Part shown: positions 36,451 through 47,658 of the stretch, piece after piece
Numbering within the stretch: position 1 is the stretch's first letter
Layout of the letters: every line of letters starts with the position of its first letter
NCBI RefSeq assembly: GCF_034140825.1
Contig: NC_089041.1
Coordinates: forward strand, 23,387,501-23,451,500
Direction of reading: 5' to 3'
DNA: 64,000 nucleotides
Source: Oryza sativa Japonica Group
Lineage: Eukaryota > Streptophyta > Magnoliopsida > Poales > Poaceae
Notes under the pieces: generated by a model
What the model saw: the letters and a program-made list of their open reading frames with translations, nothing else
Database searches by the model: none
What the model was told of the DNA's origin: nothing
Position numbers and translations under genes: made by a program

Positions 36451-39400
36451 TCATTCAGCAGAAGACGATGAGGCTTTTGCAGCTTGGAGCATTTCCACAA
36501 TAAGTGTCTTAACATCCCTATAAAAGAACAGAAAAAACAATGTAGTCAGTCTCAAGATATCTATATTTGAAATAATCATATCATAGACATTAATTATAAA
36601 GTATCATTCGGACGTTTAGATAAAAGGCTTAAGAGAACGCAGTGCAGGACTGCGGGGACTCACTTCCTGTCCTGTGCACGCCTAGGGAAGGGGATACGCA
36701 GCTTCAGAACACTTCCATCATAGCCCGCCTGGACAAATGCAAAAGCTTATATTAGAAGTTCAGGGTTGGCTTTTGATTGAGTGGACACTGCAGCACATTA
36801 AGGTTCAACGAGATATGTTCAAAGATGTATAGAACTAAGTGTGTCGTTATAAAGCCAATGAGGGGCTCCAAAATTCAAGGTATCTATAGGTATTCTTTCC
36901 TTAAACTGTAATGCTATCAGGATTCAGGAAGCATAACCTTTGCTTTCAGAATCTTATCAAGTTCTAAATCTTATTGCTTTGTTGATTGTTCGTCGTTGAA
37001 GCATTGTTATCATTGTATCAAATGTAACATCAGTATTTCATATATTTGGTTCTTTGGTTGCAGGCTTGCAGCATTCCAGCATAACATCTATGTAATTTCA
37101 TATAGTATAAGAGTAGGACAAGGAATTTAAAGAGTTACCTTCACATTGAAACCAAGACTATCCACATCAAGCATGTAAGCAAAGTCCACCTGAGATGGTT
37201 TATCTTTTTCAACACAGTACATAGAAAAAAAAAGAACATTCTGTCTAATATATAAGGTATAATAGTGTATAAACTAAAAAGACAACAGATAAGAGTAACA
37301 TAAAGCATAAATAGGTGTGTTTTGGGGGGGAAAATAAGACAGGCTCCTGTTCCACTACTCCACACTATTGTGATCTGGATATGGTTCAAGAGTACTGGCA
37401 AAGTGATGTTTACAGGCCTTGCTGGCAAAAGTGTGCACATCATGTGCATGCTATAGAATTATAGTTCTTGTTGCTAACACTAAACTGGATACACAAAAAT
37501 ATCAGCTAGGCTACAAAATAAATGGTATAAATTTGTTGGACCCAAACTACAGAACTGGGTAATCAACCCCCTCAACTCTCAACGCCTCCCTGGCTTCCAT
37601 TCCCATGAAAAATTGAGAGCATCTAGTTGTGTGGCTATGCATTGCTAAATCTGATCATTGCGCAACACCAGGATAGGTGATAGGGTGTGGTCGTGTGGGT
37701 TCAGGACATCAGGTCATCAGGTCGCGCTTAACTTGAGGAACTTCTGGGTGAGGTTATAGACAGCACTCTTGTGAATCCATCCTACATCAGCTAGCCATGG
37801 TTTCTCAGTTACGGAGTAGGTCTTCCCTAAAAAAAACAGCAACAGTATGTTTGAACCCAAGAGTGTTTTCCTTTTCCCAAACTAAACACACCAAGATGAC
37901 TGAATACATGCCATTCAGTAATAACTTAAATAGTTAGTTGCGGAACAATAGCTCAGCAAATGTGATTTGCCTAAAATTTTATGCCAAATAACATTTGCGA
38001 CTAAAAACTGTACATAAATTTTCTTGTTTACTTGCCTTGACAGTGGTTGAGTATTGCACAATGAGCTTTGTATCATCAGAATGATCCTTATTCATGTGGC
38101 TCTGCATGGAATTAAAATTTAACATAATTACACTAACGATTGGCATATCTACGGTGATGCCCCTTATTGATGGAAAAAGGAAACAGAATGTGGACACACC
38201 GTAATAGGGGTTGAGAATTGAGATATTGGGTCCACTTTTGCCTCCTTGAACTCAGCAGCACTGAATTCTGGGGATGTTTCACAATAGCATTAAAATCAGG
38301 CACCATTATCATCAAACCATTTGTCATGGTTTCTATTCTTGTACAAATACTAGAAGTGGAAACACAATAGAGGAGCATGGCTACTCAGCATTCACAAATA
38401 AATGAGCAAATAAAAGGTTGATTAGATATCGAACCCTGAAACCTGGTTCTTATAAAGGATAACCTTCACTTTTCAAACAGTGGCTCAACTAGGGCAATGA
38501 AGAAGGCAACATACCTCCAGAACCAAGGATGGCAGTTGCAACCCCAGACACATATCGCACGGCTTTTGGCTTGATGTGCAGAAAACGGAAGTCACCAAAA
38601 TCAACCTTATTTGGCATTTTTTTTCATCAGAAATCAGTACTTCATAAAACAACATGTGCTTCCAAAATAATAAAATTGTCCACATAGCATACCCAAAATG
38701 CCTCAGGATGTCTTCGTAAGTATGCACTTCGTACTGCATCTTTTTCTTGGTCTGAAACCTTTCAAACATAATACAAAGACCAACAGATCTATATTTGTTA
38801 CGTAACATGAACAATATGATATAGGAAAGTGTCATACAGAAAAGAATCAAGGGTATAGGCAGGCCAGTATCTGGAGCATTACAGGTGTGGCATCACCATA
38901 TACAGTAATCACAGTATCTGTTCTGTCCTCAGGGTCTTTGGCAACCAGAAGCGAGCATTTAGGATTTTCAGAGAGATTCTGCAAAAAAAAAAAAAAGTAT
39001 CAGAATCCAAGAAGCTTGCATCAAAGGAAAAACATGACAATGAAAAATTTTCCAGCTGGACTGGTGGTGAATGTAGAGTTGCAGTACTATTTTCATATCA
39101 CTGCTAGTGGTCATGCATTTTACATCTGTATGCATATTTAGTTATTTACTTTGCATGTCCAAACATCTATGCCAATGTAGTAATAGCGTTATTGTGTGTA
39201 TGTACAGGGATATCCATGCATGGGAAACAGTGAGTATATAGTTTTATCATGTATTCAAGATCATAAAAGCGAATTATATCTTACCTTTGAGTGAATTGCT
39301 AAACTACTAACTGCTAATATGGGGGAACCATCCTGATCACATGCAAAATCAACCATTGAACCAGACGGATAGCCAACATGACCCTGTAACAAAATAGCAT

Positions 39401-40832
39401 GTTATTCCATGCTCTTGAGGATTGCCCTGTACATGGCAATACAACCACTACTCATTAGTCTACAGAATACCTGAGAATGGGTGGCAAGGACACCCCTAAC
39501 ACTTTGGTCCAGAATGGTCCGTATTTCTTCAACCGGAGGAAGTCGAGCAGCTTTTTCCTACGATAACAAAAATCTTGTTTGAGTATGGACCATCGAGAAA
39601 TGATAATGATAAAAACTAAAAGATAGATCATTGAAGTTGAAGGTTTCCCTTCTGACAGTTCCACACTTGTTCCGCAAGTTGATTGCTCAGACTCTTGCAG
39701 GAATTGACAAGGGAAAGGTTTGCAAAAGCTCAGTTGGTGGTGTTGTGGCTAGTAAACAATTGGTTCTCTGTAGGTCTAATTCTTGTTATGGAAACTTCTT
39801 CATGTAATTGTTAATTATTGATGCGATGCCTACTTGTTGCAACATTAATTTGTTGAAACATTCACACACAGCAGAGTAGCAGACAGCCTCCAACCCTGTT
39901 TCACAATACCATAACTAATCCTTCCTGGGAATATATTTGACGTTTGACTTCTTAAAAAGAAACTGACTGTATTACATTTGTACATTTACCAGGCACGTTG
40001 TCCTAAATTTGTGGAATCTCCGGGACACTACTGACCCAGAACAAGTCAATTTGTGTTTTTTGTATGTTGCATATAGGGGTGAAAACGGTCACAGAAATTA
40101 CCGATCGACCGGGCGCCGTTTCCGTTTAAGGGTACTGTTTCCGACCGTACCGTTTTTGGCTATTTTTAAATTTTATTTTTTCCTAATTTCTTTCTGCATC
40201 ATATTAATGTCGATACTGTGTAGTTTAAATGATAAATATGGTCAATTACCGGCCGATCAAGCATCGTTTCCGAAGAGATGCTAGCGATTCCAACCGTTTC
40301 CAATCGTTTTCACCCCTAGTTGCATAAGCTACTGCCTGGTTAGGTTCCTCGCTCCTCGGGGACATCACAAACAAGGAGTGAGGTGTCCAAGGAATAAAAG
40401 GGCGATCACGATGCTAAGGGCCGCACCTGGTGAGCGCGGATCACCTCGAACGCGTCCGCGGATCCGCCCGGTGCATCGGCAGGCGCCGCCATCTGCAACG
40501 CAGGGAAAAAGCGGCATCAGCCAGAGTCACAGCCATATTCACCTCGGGGGCATTCCGTCGAACACCTGGTCCGCAACCACCCCCACAAGACAGGCCAAAC
40601 AAGAGCTGGGGCGCGCAAGCCAGACCTGAGAGGAGGAGGAGGAGGAGGAGGCGATGAGGCGGCCGCCGCGGAAACCGTCGCGAGGAGGACGGAGGAGAGG
40701 GGGCAATAGGCGGTTGGAGGAGGAGGAGGCGTGCGCATGGTGGCGACCGCTTTGTAGGCGGAGCAGCCGCGAGAGCGTTGACGGCGCCGCGGCCGCGAGC
40801 CGCGCGGCCGGCGTGAGCAGCAAGGGCTTCAT
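36451..40832 (-). CDS. GluTRBP: Glutamyl-tRNA reductase-binding protein, chloroplast (GluTRBP)
   Basis: Chloroplast protein that binds glutamyl-tRNA reductase, the entry enzyme of tetrapyrrole synthesis, and shields it from inactivation; it has a heme-oxygenase HugZ-like split-barrel fold. Twelve minus-strand exons: 40832-40626, 40492-40427, 39557-39471, 39383-39285, 38978-38883, 38758-38693, 38605-38515, 38267-38200, 38101-38036, 37189-37139, 36728-36664, 36517-36451; 342 residues. Residues 1-69 are an Arg/Ser/Leu-rich transit peptide. The split-barrel FMN-binding-like domain covers about 92-235 ([38 protein letters not shown]). A DUF2470 domain follows with [10 protein letters not shown] at about 261-270 and [20 protein letters not shown], ending [14 protein letters not shown]. 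Intron 9 appears to start with GC instead of GT (AAG/GCAAGT at 38035); only this keeps the frame into VDFAYMLD. The 3' stop TGA follows SSSSAE. Confidence 0.92.
40074..40319. mobile_element. GGGGTGAAAACGG-type MITE, copy 2
   Basis: About 246 bp with taggggtgaaaacggtcac at the left and aatcgttttcacccctag at the right, clean inverse ends. It lies in the large intron 2 (39558-40426) of the GluTRBP gene. The interior differs from the copies at 35761 and 54044, so it may be a related subfamily. Confidence 0.7.
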
Positions 40833-42494
40833 CTGCGTTCGCGTGCACGCGTCTCTCTAGCCGAGGCCGTGAAGCGAGGCGTTGCGTGCCGCCTGCTGGC
40901 GTGCGTGCGTGAGACTGTGAGAGCGGAGTGAAGCGATGCGGTGCCGGTGAAGCCTCGTCTGGTTGCCGCTTGGTGGTGGCTCGGCCACGGCACGGCGTTG
41001 GCGATGCGCTTGCGGCTGCGGGCGCCGGGTGGACGAAATGGCCCAAATAGCCAGCCTTGGCATCTGTCAACTTGGCAGGCCTAATAACCCAGTGATACGA
41101 GGATGAATGGGCTGGTGACCATTAGCCCATTGCAAGTATGCAACTGATTGAGTATTTGTACACTGCAAAATAACAAGTCTATTTTACCTCCTCGTCTCTT
41201 TCTCATGACTGTCACTCAACCGCAAAATCGGGTATACCGAGTTTCTGACATGTTTTCCTAACCAAAATGCGTATTCCACAGCGACCGATCACTCGTGTTG
41301 GCAACGTACAAATTGCAATGCACAACTTGCCTAATCCCAGTATCACACGACTAGACGAGCATCTGACATCGTACCGTGTTTTCCTAACCAAAAATGCGTA
41401 GTATTCCACAACGACCGATCATTCGTGTTGCATTGGCAATGTCCAAAATGGCAACGCGTTCTACCACTTTCTACGGTTCGTTCAACCCCCAACATCCAAC
41501 CCAAGCACAGAATCACTACGACTCCCACGAGCTTCCCCTTCCCCTCCCTCCATCTGGCGCCGGTCACGGTCACGGCCTCGGCGTGCGTCCAGTCGAAGGA
41601 GGAAATGCAAAGGCGGTTAACCACGCGCGTACCCCGCGTCACCCCACGCCGCAAAAGCAACGGACAAAGAGAGAAAAATAGGAGTAATAAAGGAGAAAAC
41701 GCAATTGCAACTGGACGGCAGCAGGAGTGGTACTTATACGACGAACCTAACGCGTGTTCGTAATGGTTGCCGCAGACTTTTTGCTTCCGAAGAATTGAAT
41801 TGTTCTTCGTCCACGACCTTCCAGAGGGATCGAAATCTTGGAGTTGGAGGACGGCATTGTGTTGTGCTGGTGGTCTGGTAGGATATTATTCCGCTCTGCT
41901 CGTAGAAAAAACTGACGTCTATTTTGTAGTTTTTCGACGCGTCCGTCCGTTCGTTAGCACGTTGCAATCAGGGTTAAATCAAATTTAGACCCGGATTTCA
42001 CTCTGAATTCCATGCGCGAACTACTGGTGAATGTACTACACGAGAGTGTCGCGATCGCAGCAAAGCAAAAAATCGTTGGCCTTCTTGGAATTTTCAGAGG
42101 GGGAGGGGAATGGGGGAATGGACAAAAGAGAAGGAAGGAAGGAAGGATGGCCGGCCGCATTGCTGAATTTAGCTTTGACAGCTAATTTCGTGGGGGGCCA
42201 TTTGGCAACTGTCACGCCAGCTGTTCCCACTAGGCTGGCCTTCTTCCCCCATGAGTCCTTGCCCCCCTTCACTCTTGATCTTCTGAATCCATCTTCGTGC
42301 AACCTGAGCTGGGTTTTGCTTCTTTGTTGTGTATAGTCTCATTGTTCCGCTACAGTTGATTATAAGTTGTAATGCATGTTTCTCTCAAATAAAAAGTTGT
42401 AATGACTATTACTCCATCCGTCCCTAATATAAAGGATTTTGGATAGATGTGACGCATTCTAGTACAGAGAATTTGGACAAACGGTTTATCTAAA

Positions 42495-43675
42495 TCTATT
42501 ATATTATTAAAGGAATAGAAAAAGGAGCCTCCACGTTCGCTCTCACGGCCTAGAAATTCTCACATTAATCGGAGAAAAAGAAAAAACAGAGTCTATATAG
42601 AAATACAATTTAGAAATAGCTGAAATTCGGAATCAAAAAATAAGGAATATTAGAAGAGGAGACTAGAGTCCATATAAAAATACAATTTATAAATAACTGA
42701 AATTCGGAATTAAAAAATAAGGAATATTAGAAGATGAGACTAGAGTCCATATAGAAATATAATTAGGAAATAACTGAAATTCGGAATTAAAAAATAAGGA
42801 ATATTAGAAGTAGAGTATAGAGTCCATGTAGAAATATAATTAGGAAATAACTATATAATTAGAAAATAACTGAAATTCGGAATTAAAAATAAGAAATATT
42901 AGAAGTAGAGTATAGTCCATATAGAAATACAATTAGGAAATAATTGAAATTCAGAATTAAAAATAAGGAATATTAGAAGTAAAGTATAGAGTCCATATAG
43001 AAATACAATTAAGAAAAAAATAAATTCGAAATTAAAAAAATAAGGAATATTAGAAGTAGAGTATAGAGTCCATATAGGAATTTAAAACTAACTAAAATTT
43101 GGAATAAACATAATGAAATTAAAAGTAGAGTTTAGAGTCCGTATAAAAATACAATTTACAAATAACTAAAATTCGAAATTAAGAAAAATATGGGAAGAAG
43201 AGTTTAAAGTCAATATAGGAATACAATTTAGACGTAACTGAAATTCGAAATTAAAAATTAAAGAATATTGAAAGATGAGTTTAGAGTCCACATAGAAATA
43301 CAATTAGAAATAATAAAAATTTAGAAATAAAAATAAATAATATTGGAAGAAGATCATAGAGTCTATATAGAAATACAATTTACAGAAAATTCGGAATTAA
43401 AATAATATATTAAAAGACGAGTATAGAGTCTATATATGAATATATATAATTTACAAATAACTAAAATTTGATATTAAAAATAATTAATAACTAACAAGTA
43501 TATAAAATACAATATGAATATTACACATTAGTAGTTTTGTAAAGTTATTGCAAAATTTAAAATTATGTTGTCATTTTAATATATTTAAATAATATAATGA
43601 GAAAATATATATACTATTATATGATAGAAAATATAATGATGCTAGCCGCGCAATCTGCGCAGGCCACCATGTTAG
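42495..43675 (+). mobile_element. Non-autonomous Helitron with internal minisatellite
   Basis: The 5' end begins tctattatattattaaagg after an A; the 3' end has a GC-rich hairpin, cgcgcaatctgcgca (about 43648-43662), then ggccaccatgttag followed by T. Insertion between A and T, a TC start, and a short hairpin near a TTAG-type end (Helitron consensus is CTRR) match the class; the 3' tetranucleotide departs by one base. No Rep/helicase frame. Most of the interior is a tandem repeat (next entry). About 1.18 kb. Confidence 0.7.
42583..43450 (+). repeat. About 12-copy minisatellite inside the Helitron
   Basis: A unit of roughly 66-93 bp, typically about 75 bp, recurs twelve times. Each carries 'gagtccatatagaaatacaa' followed by 'aactgaaattcggaattaaa' and 'ataaggaatattagaag', with growing divergence toward the right. 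Copies begin near 42590, 42666, 42744, 42820, 42913, 42989, 43068, 43136, 43208, 43286, 43360 and 43426. Confidence 0.8.
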
Positions 43676-44619
43676 TTTATTATACTGTGATATATTACAT
43701 CATCCAAAATCACTTATATTATGTTGTACATATGTTCTTAATGACATAGAAATCAATGTTGAAAAATAAAATACCATGAAAAACTTAAAAATCAATTTTA
43801 AAATTCAAAATATGATTGGAATGACAAGATGAAGAGCAAACGATAAAATAAGCCCTTATCGCGCTCTTTTTATGCGGAATGGTTAAATACATGAATAATT
43901 TGAGATAATTGTTTGAAGATTAAAAAAAACTTAATGCATTAACTATTATAAAAGTTGAAAGAAAAGAATGTAAAACATTTTTTTAAAGAATTCATATATA
44001 GTTTTTTTTAAAAATACCATTTAGAAGTTCGATAAAGAATGTGTGTTTGTTGATTATTCCACTAGGAAAAAAAGGAGACAGTAAATCAACACGTGATTTC
44101 TTTTTTGTTAGCCAAATGATTTCTACGTTATAGTATTGCAAAGACTTCTAAAAGGGTTAAAAAAAGGCCTTTGCTAGTTGTCATGTTACCGTTGCTTAAG
44201 CGTCCGTTATAGTCAACGTGTCTAAAAGAAACTATAGTTCTCACCTCTCAATGGACTGTGAACAGTATTCTCTAACTCAAAAAAAACAAGATTCACATCG
44301 ACAGCAAAGAACGAAGCATGTGCACTCGTGGTGCACATTGATGATGAACAGCTACTACAAAAGCCTGGAAAAAAGAAGACCACCACAAACTTGGCCACGG
44401 TTCACGCGAGCGAGCAGAGCAGACGACGACGATGCGAGACGCGCGTGCATTGGCCAGAGAGGATCCCAACCGGCAAGTCGGCAACCGCAACGCCCCACCA
44501 CCAAACCCGCGGAACCCAACAAACGGCCAGCCGTGCGCCGTGCGCCTCTCCCCGTCGGTCTCCCCCGCCAACCCGACCCCATCACCCCTACGCGTACGAC
44601 CTACCCTAACCTGCCCGCC

Positions 44620-44627
44620 TATATAAA
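44620..44627 (+). promoter_or_regulatory. TATA box of the arabinogalactan peptide gene
   Basis: TATATAAA at 44620-44627, about 127 bp before the start codon and preceded by C-rich sequence. A CT/CA-rich 5' UTR follows. Position and composition suit a strong grass core promoter. Confidence 0.7.
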
Positions 44628-44753
44628 CCCCCGCCTCCTCCTCCACCTCCACCTCCCCACAAGCCGCCTCCTACTACTACTACCCATCTCTCTGCTTCTC
44701 GCCAGAAAGATCTAGAAGTCGAAGCCCTAATCCTCTTCCGAGTTCCGAAGACA

Positions 44754-44927
44754 ATGGCCGGTCTCAGGATGAAGGCGCTCGCGGTCGCCGCCATCGCCGC
44801 GTCCCTCGTCGCGTCAGCGGCAGCCGACCACGCGCCGGCACCGGCGCCCGTCTCCGACGCCGCCCCCGCGGTGCCCCTCGCGGCCGCCTCCCTCGCAGCC
44901 GCCGCGTTCGGCTACCTCTTCTGCTAG
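44754..44927 (+). CDS. Arabinogalactan peptide (AG peptide)
   Basis: Single-exon 57-residue precursor, shorter than most gene-finder cut-offs. Residues 1-24 are a signal peptide (MKALAVAAIAASLVASAAA core). The short mature part, DHAPAPAPVSDAAPAVPLAA, carries Ala-Pro repeats that plants hydroxylate and decorate with arabinogalactan. The hydrophobic C-terminus, about residues 40-57 ending AAAAFGYLFC, is a GPI-anchor addition signal. This matches the AGP16/20 type of Arabidopsis AG peptides. The mature glycopeptide would sit on the outer plasma-membrane leaflet or in the wall. A TATA box at 44620 and leader support expression. Confidence 0.88.
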   Translation: MAGLRMKALAVAAIAASLVASAAADHAPAPAPVSDAAPAVPLAAASLAAAAFGYLFC

Positions 44928-46441
44928 ATCGATCCCCTTCGATCTGCCTCGGGCTGATCCGTTTCGTCGTCGTCGTGTGCGTGTCTCCGTCGTCGTGTGG
45001 TCGTCGCGTGGGGGGGATTTGTGTATGTAATTAATGAGTCGGCGGTGGTGTGAGGGAGGGAGGGTGTGGTTTCGCGCCATTTCTCTGTGGCGGCGGCCAT
45101 GTACTTACTCTTCTTTTTTTTTTATTTGTATGAATTGAGATGATTTATTTGATTCTTTTCAGTTTAAAGAACATGAGTATCGCGTACTACATGGTGACAC
45201 TTGTATGATGTTGATTGTCATCTATTGGCCTATCGTTTAAAATATATCATACGGGAACTAACGAGAGATTAACAATTCAGACCATAAATATAAAATCTCT
45301 CCTGCACAAACGTTCACCACTCCAAACTGTGCTATGTTAAATGAACGACAGGGTAGTACAATCATCTTCAAGATTGTAATTACCTCGTAGTTACGATTAA
45401 AAAAAACAGTAGCATACAATGTTCAGTGCTCCAATTTGTGCTCTGAATGACCAAAGAACTCCAATTTGTGGTCATAGCGCTCCAATTTGTGTTCTGAATG
45501 ACCAAAGAGTAGCGAGTGGCAGTAAGGCTGGACGCAAATTATTGCATTCAAAGTTTCAAACTGCGAGCTGTTAAATCGTAATGCTGGCCTGGAGAGATGT
45601 TCGTGATTCGGTGATGGATCCAAAGGCCGAAATCATTGAAGCATGTTTGCCCATGTGCATCTTGTTGAGTAGTGGTCCACATATGAGTTGTCTTAGTGGT
45701 AGCGCAGCTGTACCGGCTACCAACTGTACGATTCCATGGTAAACACAGTTTAACTTCGTTGATTTTTTTTTACTTAGCCTAACTGTTCTCTAGGCTTAAT
45801 GCATCGTGCACAGTAAAAAAAGGAACTGTTGTTGCAGATATGGCCATGCAAAAGGCCAAACAAAGATTCAGACTCCTCATCTTTCACGAGTACAGTTAAA
45901 TGCTCGAGAGTTTTGCAGCTGTATGCAATTGCGAGCTAGTACCGCCGTAAAGCACGGGCGACCAGTAACGTTTTTCAGTGACAAGTGATTTTTATACGTG
46001 TCGACGGCTAACCGCAATGAAGATGGCAGCGGCAGAACCGGGGCGGCTGGCCGACCTGCCCGGGAATTGCAGTGTGTTCTGTTTCTCGGTAAAATTTCTG
46101 AAGAGCCTAGTACTGGCGTGATGTAGCTGAACTCTGAAGATTGATGGTAACTTCTAATGTGGTTCTTTGAAGCTAGCCGAATGGGTCAGGTTCACTGCAA
46201 TTGACCGTACCGTACAGGCAAGTAGGCAACGTGTGGCGTACTGGCGTGGAACCGTGGATGGTTCATTGAACCACAGCCAGCGCTGCTTTTCCGTCGGGTC
46301 ATCGCCTCTTCTGAATTTTCCCGTCTTCCTCGTAGGCTCGTGGCATCTACCCTATAATTCACCAACCCATTTTACTCATCTCTCATCTTACACTCTAACA
46401 TTCTTACGCCTTACAGATCCAACAGCTCATATTTATCTGCA

Positions 46442-47152
46442 TTGAATCCAACGGCCCCACGACGCTCGCACCCCCTCCGTCGCTCCCCCAAGAGCGCGCC
46501 CCTCCCGCACCCCCAAATCACGCTCGCTCCCCTACCGCCCATCGCACCCATCCCCTCCGCGCATCCCGGCCCTAACCGCCGCACCCATCACTCCCCTCAC
46601 CATCGCCGGCTGTCTCCCTTTCCAACCTTGCCGGCCGCCGATTCCCCTAACCGTCACCATCGCGCCGCCACCGATCTGGAGTCGCCTGGGTCATTGTCGC
46701 CCCCAAGCCGCATAGGCACGACCCGGCGTGGTCCTTGTCGCCAGCGTCGCCACCAATCTCCGCCTCGTCCCCTGCCTCGCCGGTCTTCTCCGAGAACCCA
46801 CGACCTCGCGTCCGCTGTCTCCTCTGTCGCTAGATCGCTATCCTCTTACGTACCACCCGCCTCTCCGGCTCCGGTTCGCTGCGAGTGCCGTGGCCTATCC
46901 CCCCACTCCGCCGCATATCGCGTCGGCCGGGAAGAAGGGGGAGTAGTCGTGTTGCAGTTGTCGGCCCCTGGCACGAGCGCAAATGATTTAGTCGGCGTGC
47001 GATGGTGGTGGTCTGACAAGTTCAGCCGACCGATGCATCCACTGGGAGCCCAAGCCGACACTGAAGAAGAAGCCCTCTGCCGTTGGCCGTCGGTAGTGCC
47101 GGCATTGTCCAGCCACTTGTGGCTGCGCCGGACGTCCACACAGGGACGCTGA
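46442..47152 (+). other. Doubtful 236-codon Pro/Arg/Ser-rich open frame
   Basis: Open for 236 codons but made mostly of Pro, Arg, Ser and His with no domain, and overlapped by similar open frames in other phases, as happens in any GC-rich, stop-poor stretch. The last third (from about residue 150) is less repetitive. It might be a captured exon within a Helitron or an old gene 5' end. I would not call it a gene without transcript support. Confidence 0.2.
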
Positions 47153-47314
47153 GCCATCCATACAGGAGCAGACGTGGACGCACTGACGGTGGCAGTTTGA
47201 CAGGCTCAGCCTATTTGACGCATGGGGCTCTCATCTCTATGGTGTAGGTAATGTGAATCAACATTCAAAAGTACTATGTGCTCATTTGGTAAAGGAGATG
47301 CTCGAGAATAGTAA

Positions 47315-47658
47315 GGCCCCGTTTAATTCCCTAAAAGTTTTTCCAAAAGCATCACATCGAATCTTTGTACGCATGTATGTAGTATTAAATATAGATTAAA
47401 AGAAAAACTAATTGCACAGTTAAGGGGGAAATCGTGAGACGAATCTTTTGAGTCTAATTAGTTTATGATTAGCCATAAGTGCTACAGTAACCCACAGGTG
47501 CTAATGACGGATTAATTAGGCTCAAAAGATTCGTCTCACGGTTTCCATGCGAGTTATGAAATTAGTTTTTTCATTCGTGTCCGAAAACTCCTTCCGACAT
47601 CCGGTCAAACAACCGATGTGACACTCAAAAATTTTCATTTCACGAACTAAACATGCCC
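47315..47658. mobile_element. GGCC-GTTTA-type Tourist-like element, copy 3 (intact ends)
   Basis: A 344-bp element bounded by TAA on both sides. Left ggccccgtttaattccctaa and right cacgaactaaacatgccc are inverse in their outer part. Interior blocks 'acatcgaatctttgtacgc', 'tagtattaaatatagatta', 'gacggattaattaggctc' and 'gaaattagttttttcatt' match copies 1 and 2. The 3-bp TAA duplication supports PIF/Harbinger. Confidence 0.75.

Larger units (their letters stand above)
42412..43725. mobile_element. Stowaway-like MITE split by a Helitron
   Basis: The left half (42412-42494) begins ctccatccgtccctaatata then aaggattttggatag. After the Helitron the sequence resumes at 43676 and reaches 'catccaaaatcacttatatt' at 43702-43721, the inverse of the left half. 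The far-right terminus is worn. Confidence 0.6.
40833..44753. other. Intergenic: promoter regions and nested transposons
   Basis: 40833-41070 is GC-rich 5' flank of GluTRBP. 41100-42400 holds many short frames without family resemblance; 'ccaaaatgcgtattccacag' near 41267 recurs as 'ccaaaaatgcgtagtattcc' near 41388, a local duplication of about 100 bp. 42412-43725 is a MITE split by a Helitron. 43726-44300 is AT-rich with nothing recognisable. 44380-44753 is the promoter and 5' UTR of the arabinogalactan peptide gene. Confidence 0.5.

Noticed and set aside
40441-41070. 209-codon minus-strand frame overlapping GluTRBP exons 1 and 2
   Set aside because: It is a different phase from the spliced gene, with Pro/Ala/Arg-rich content; the spliced model explains the DNA fully.
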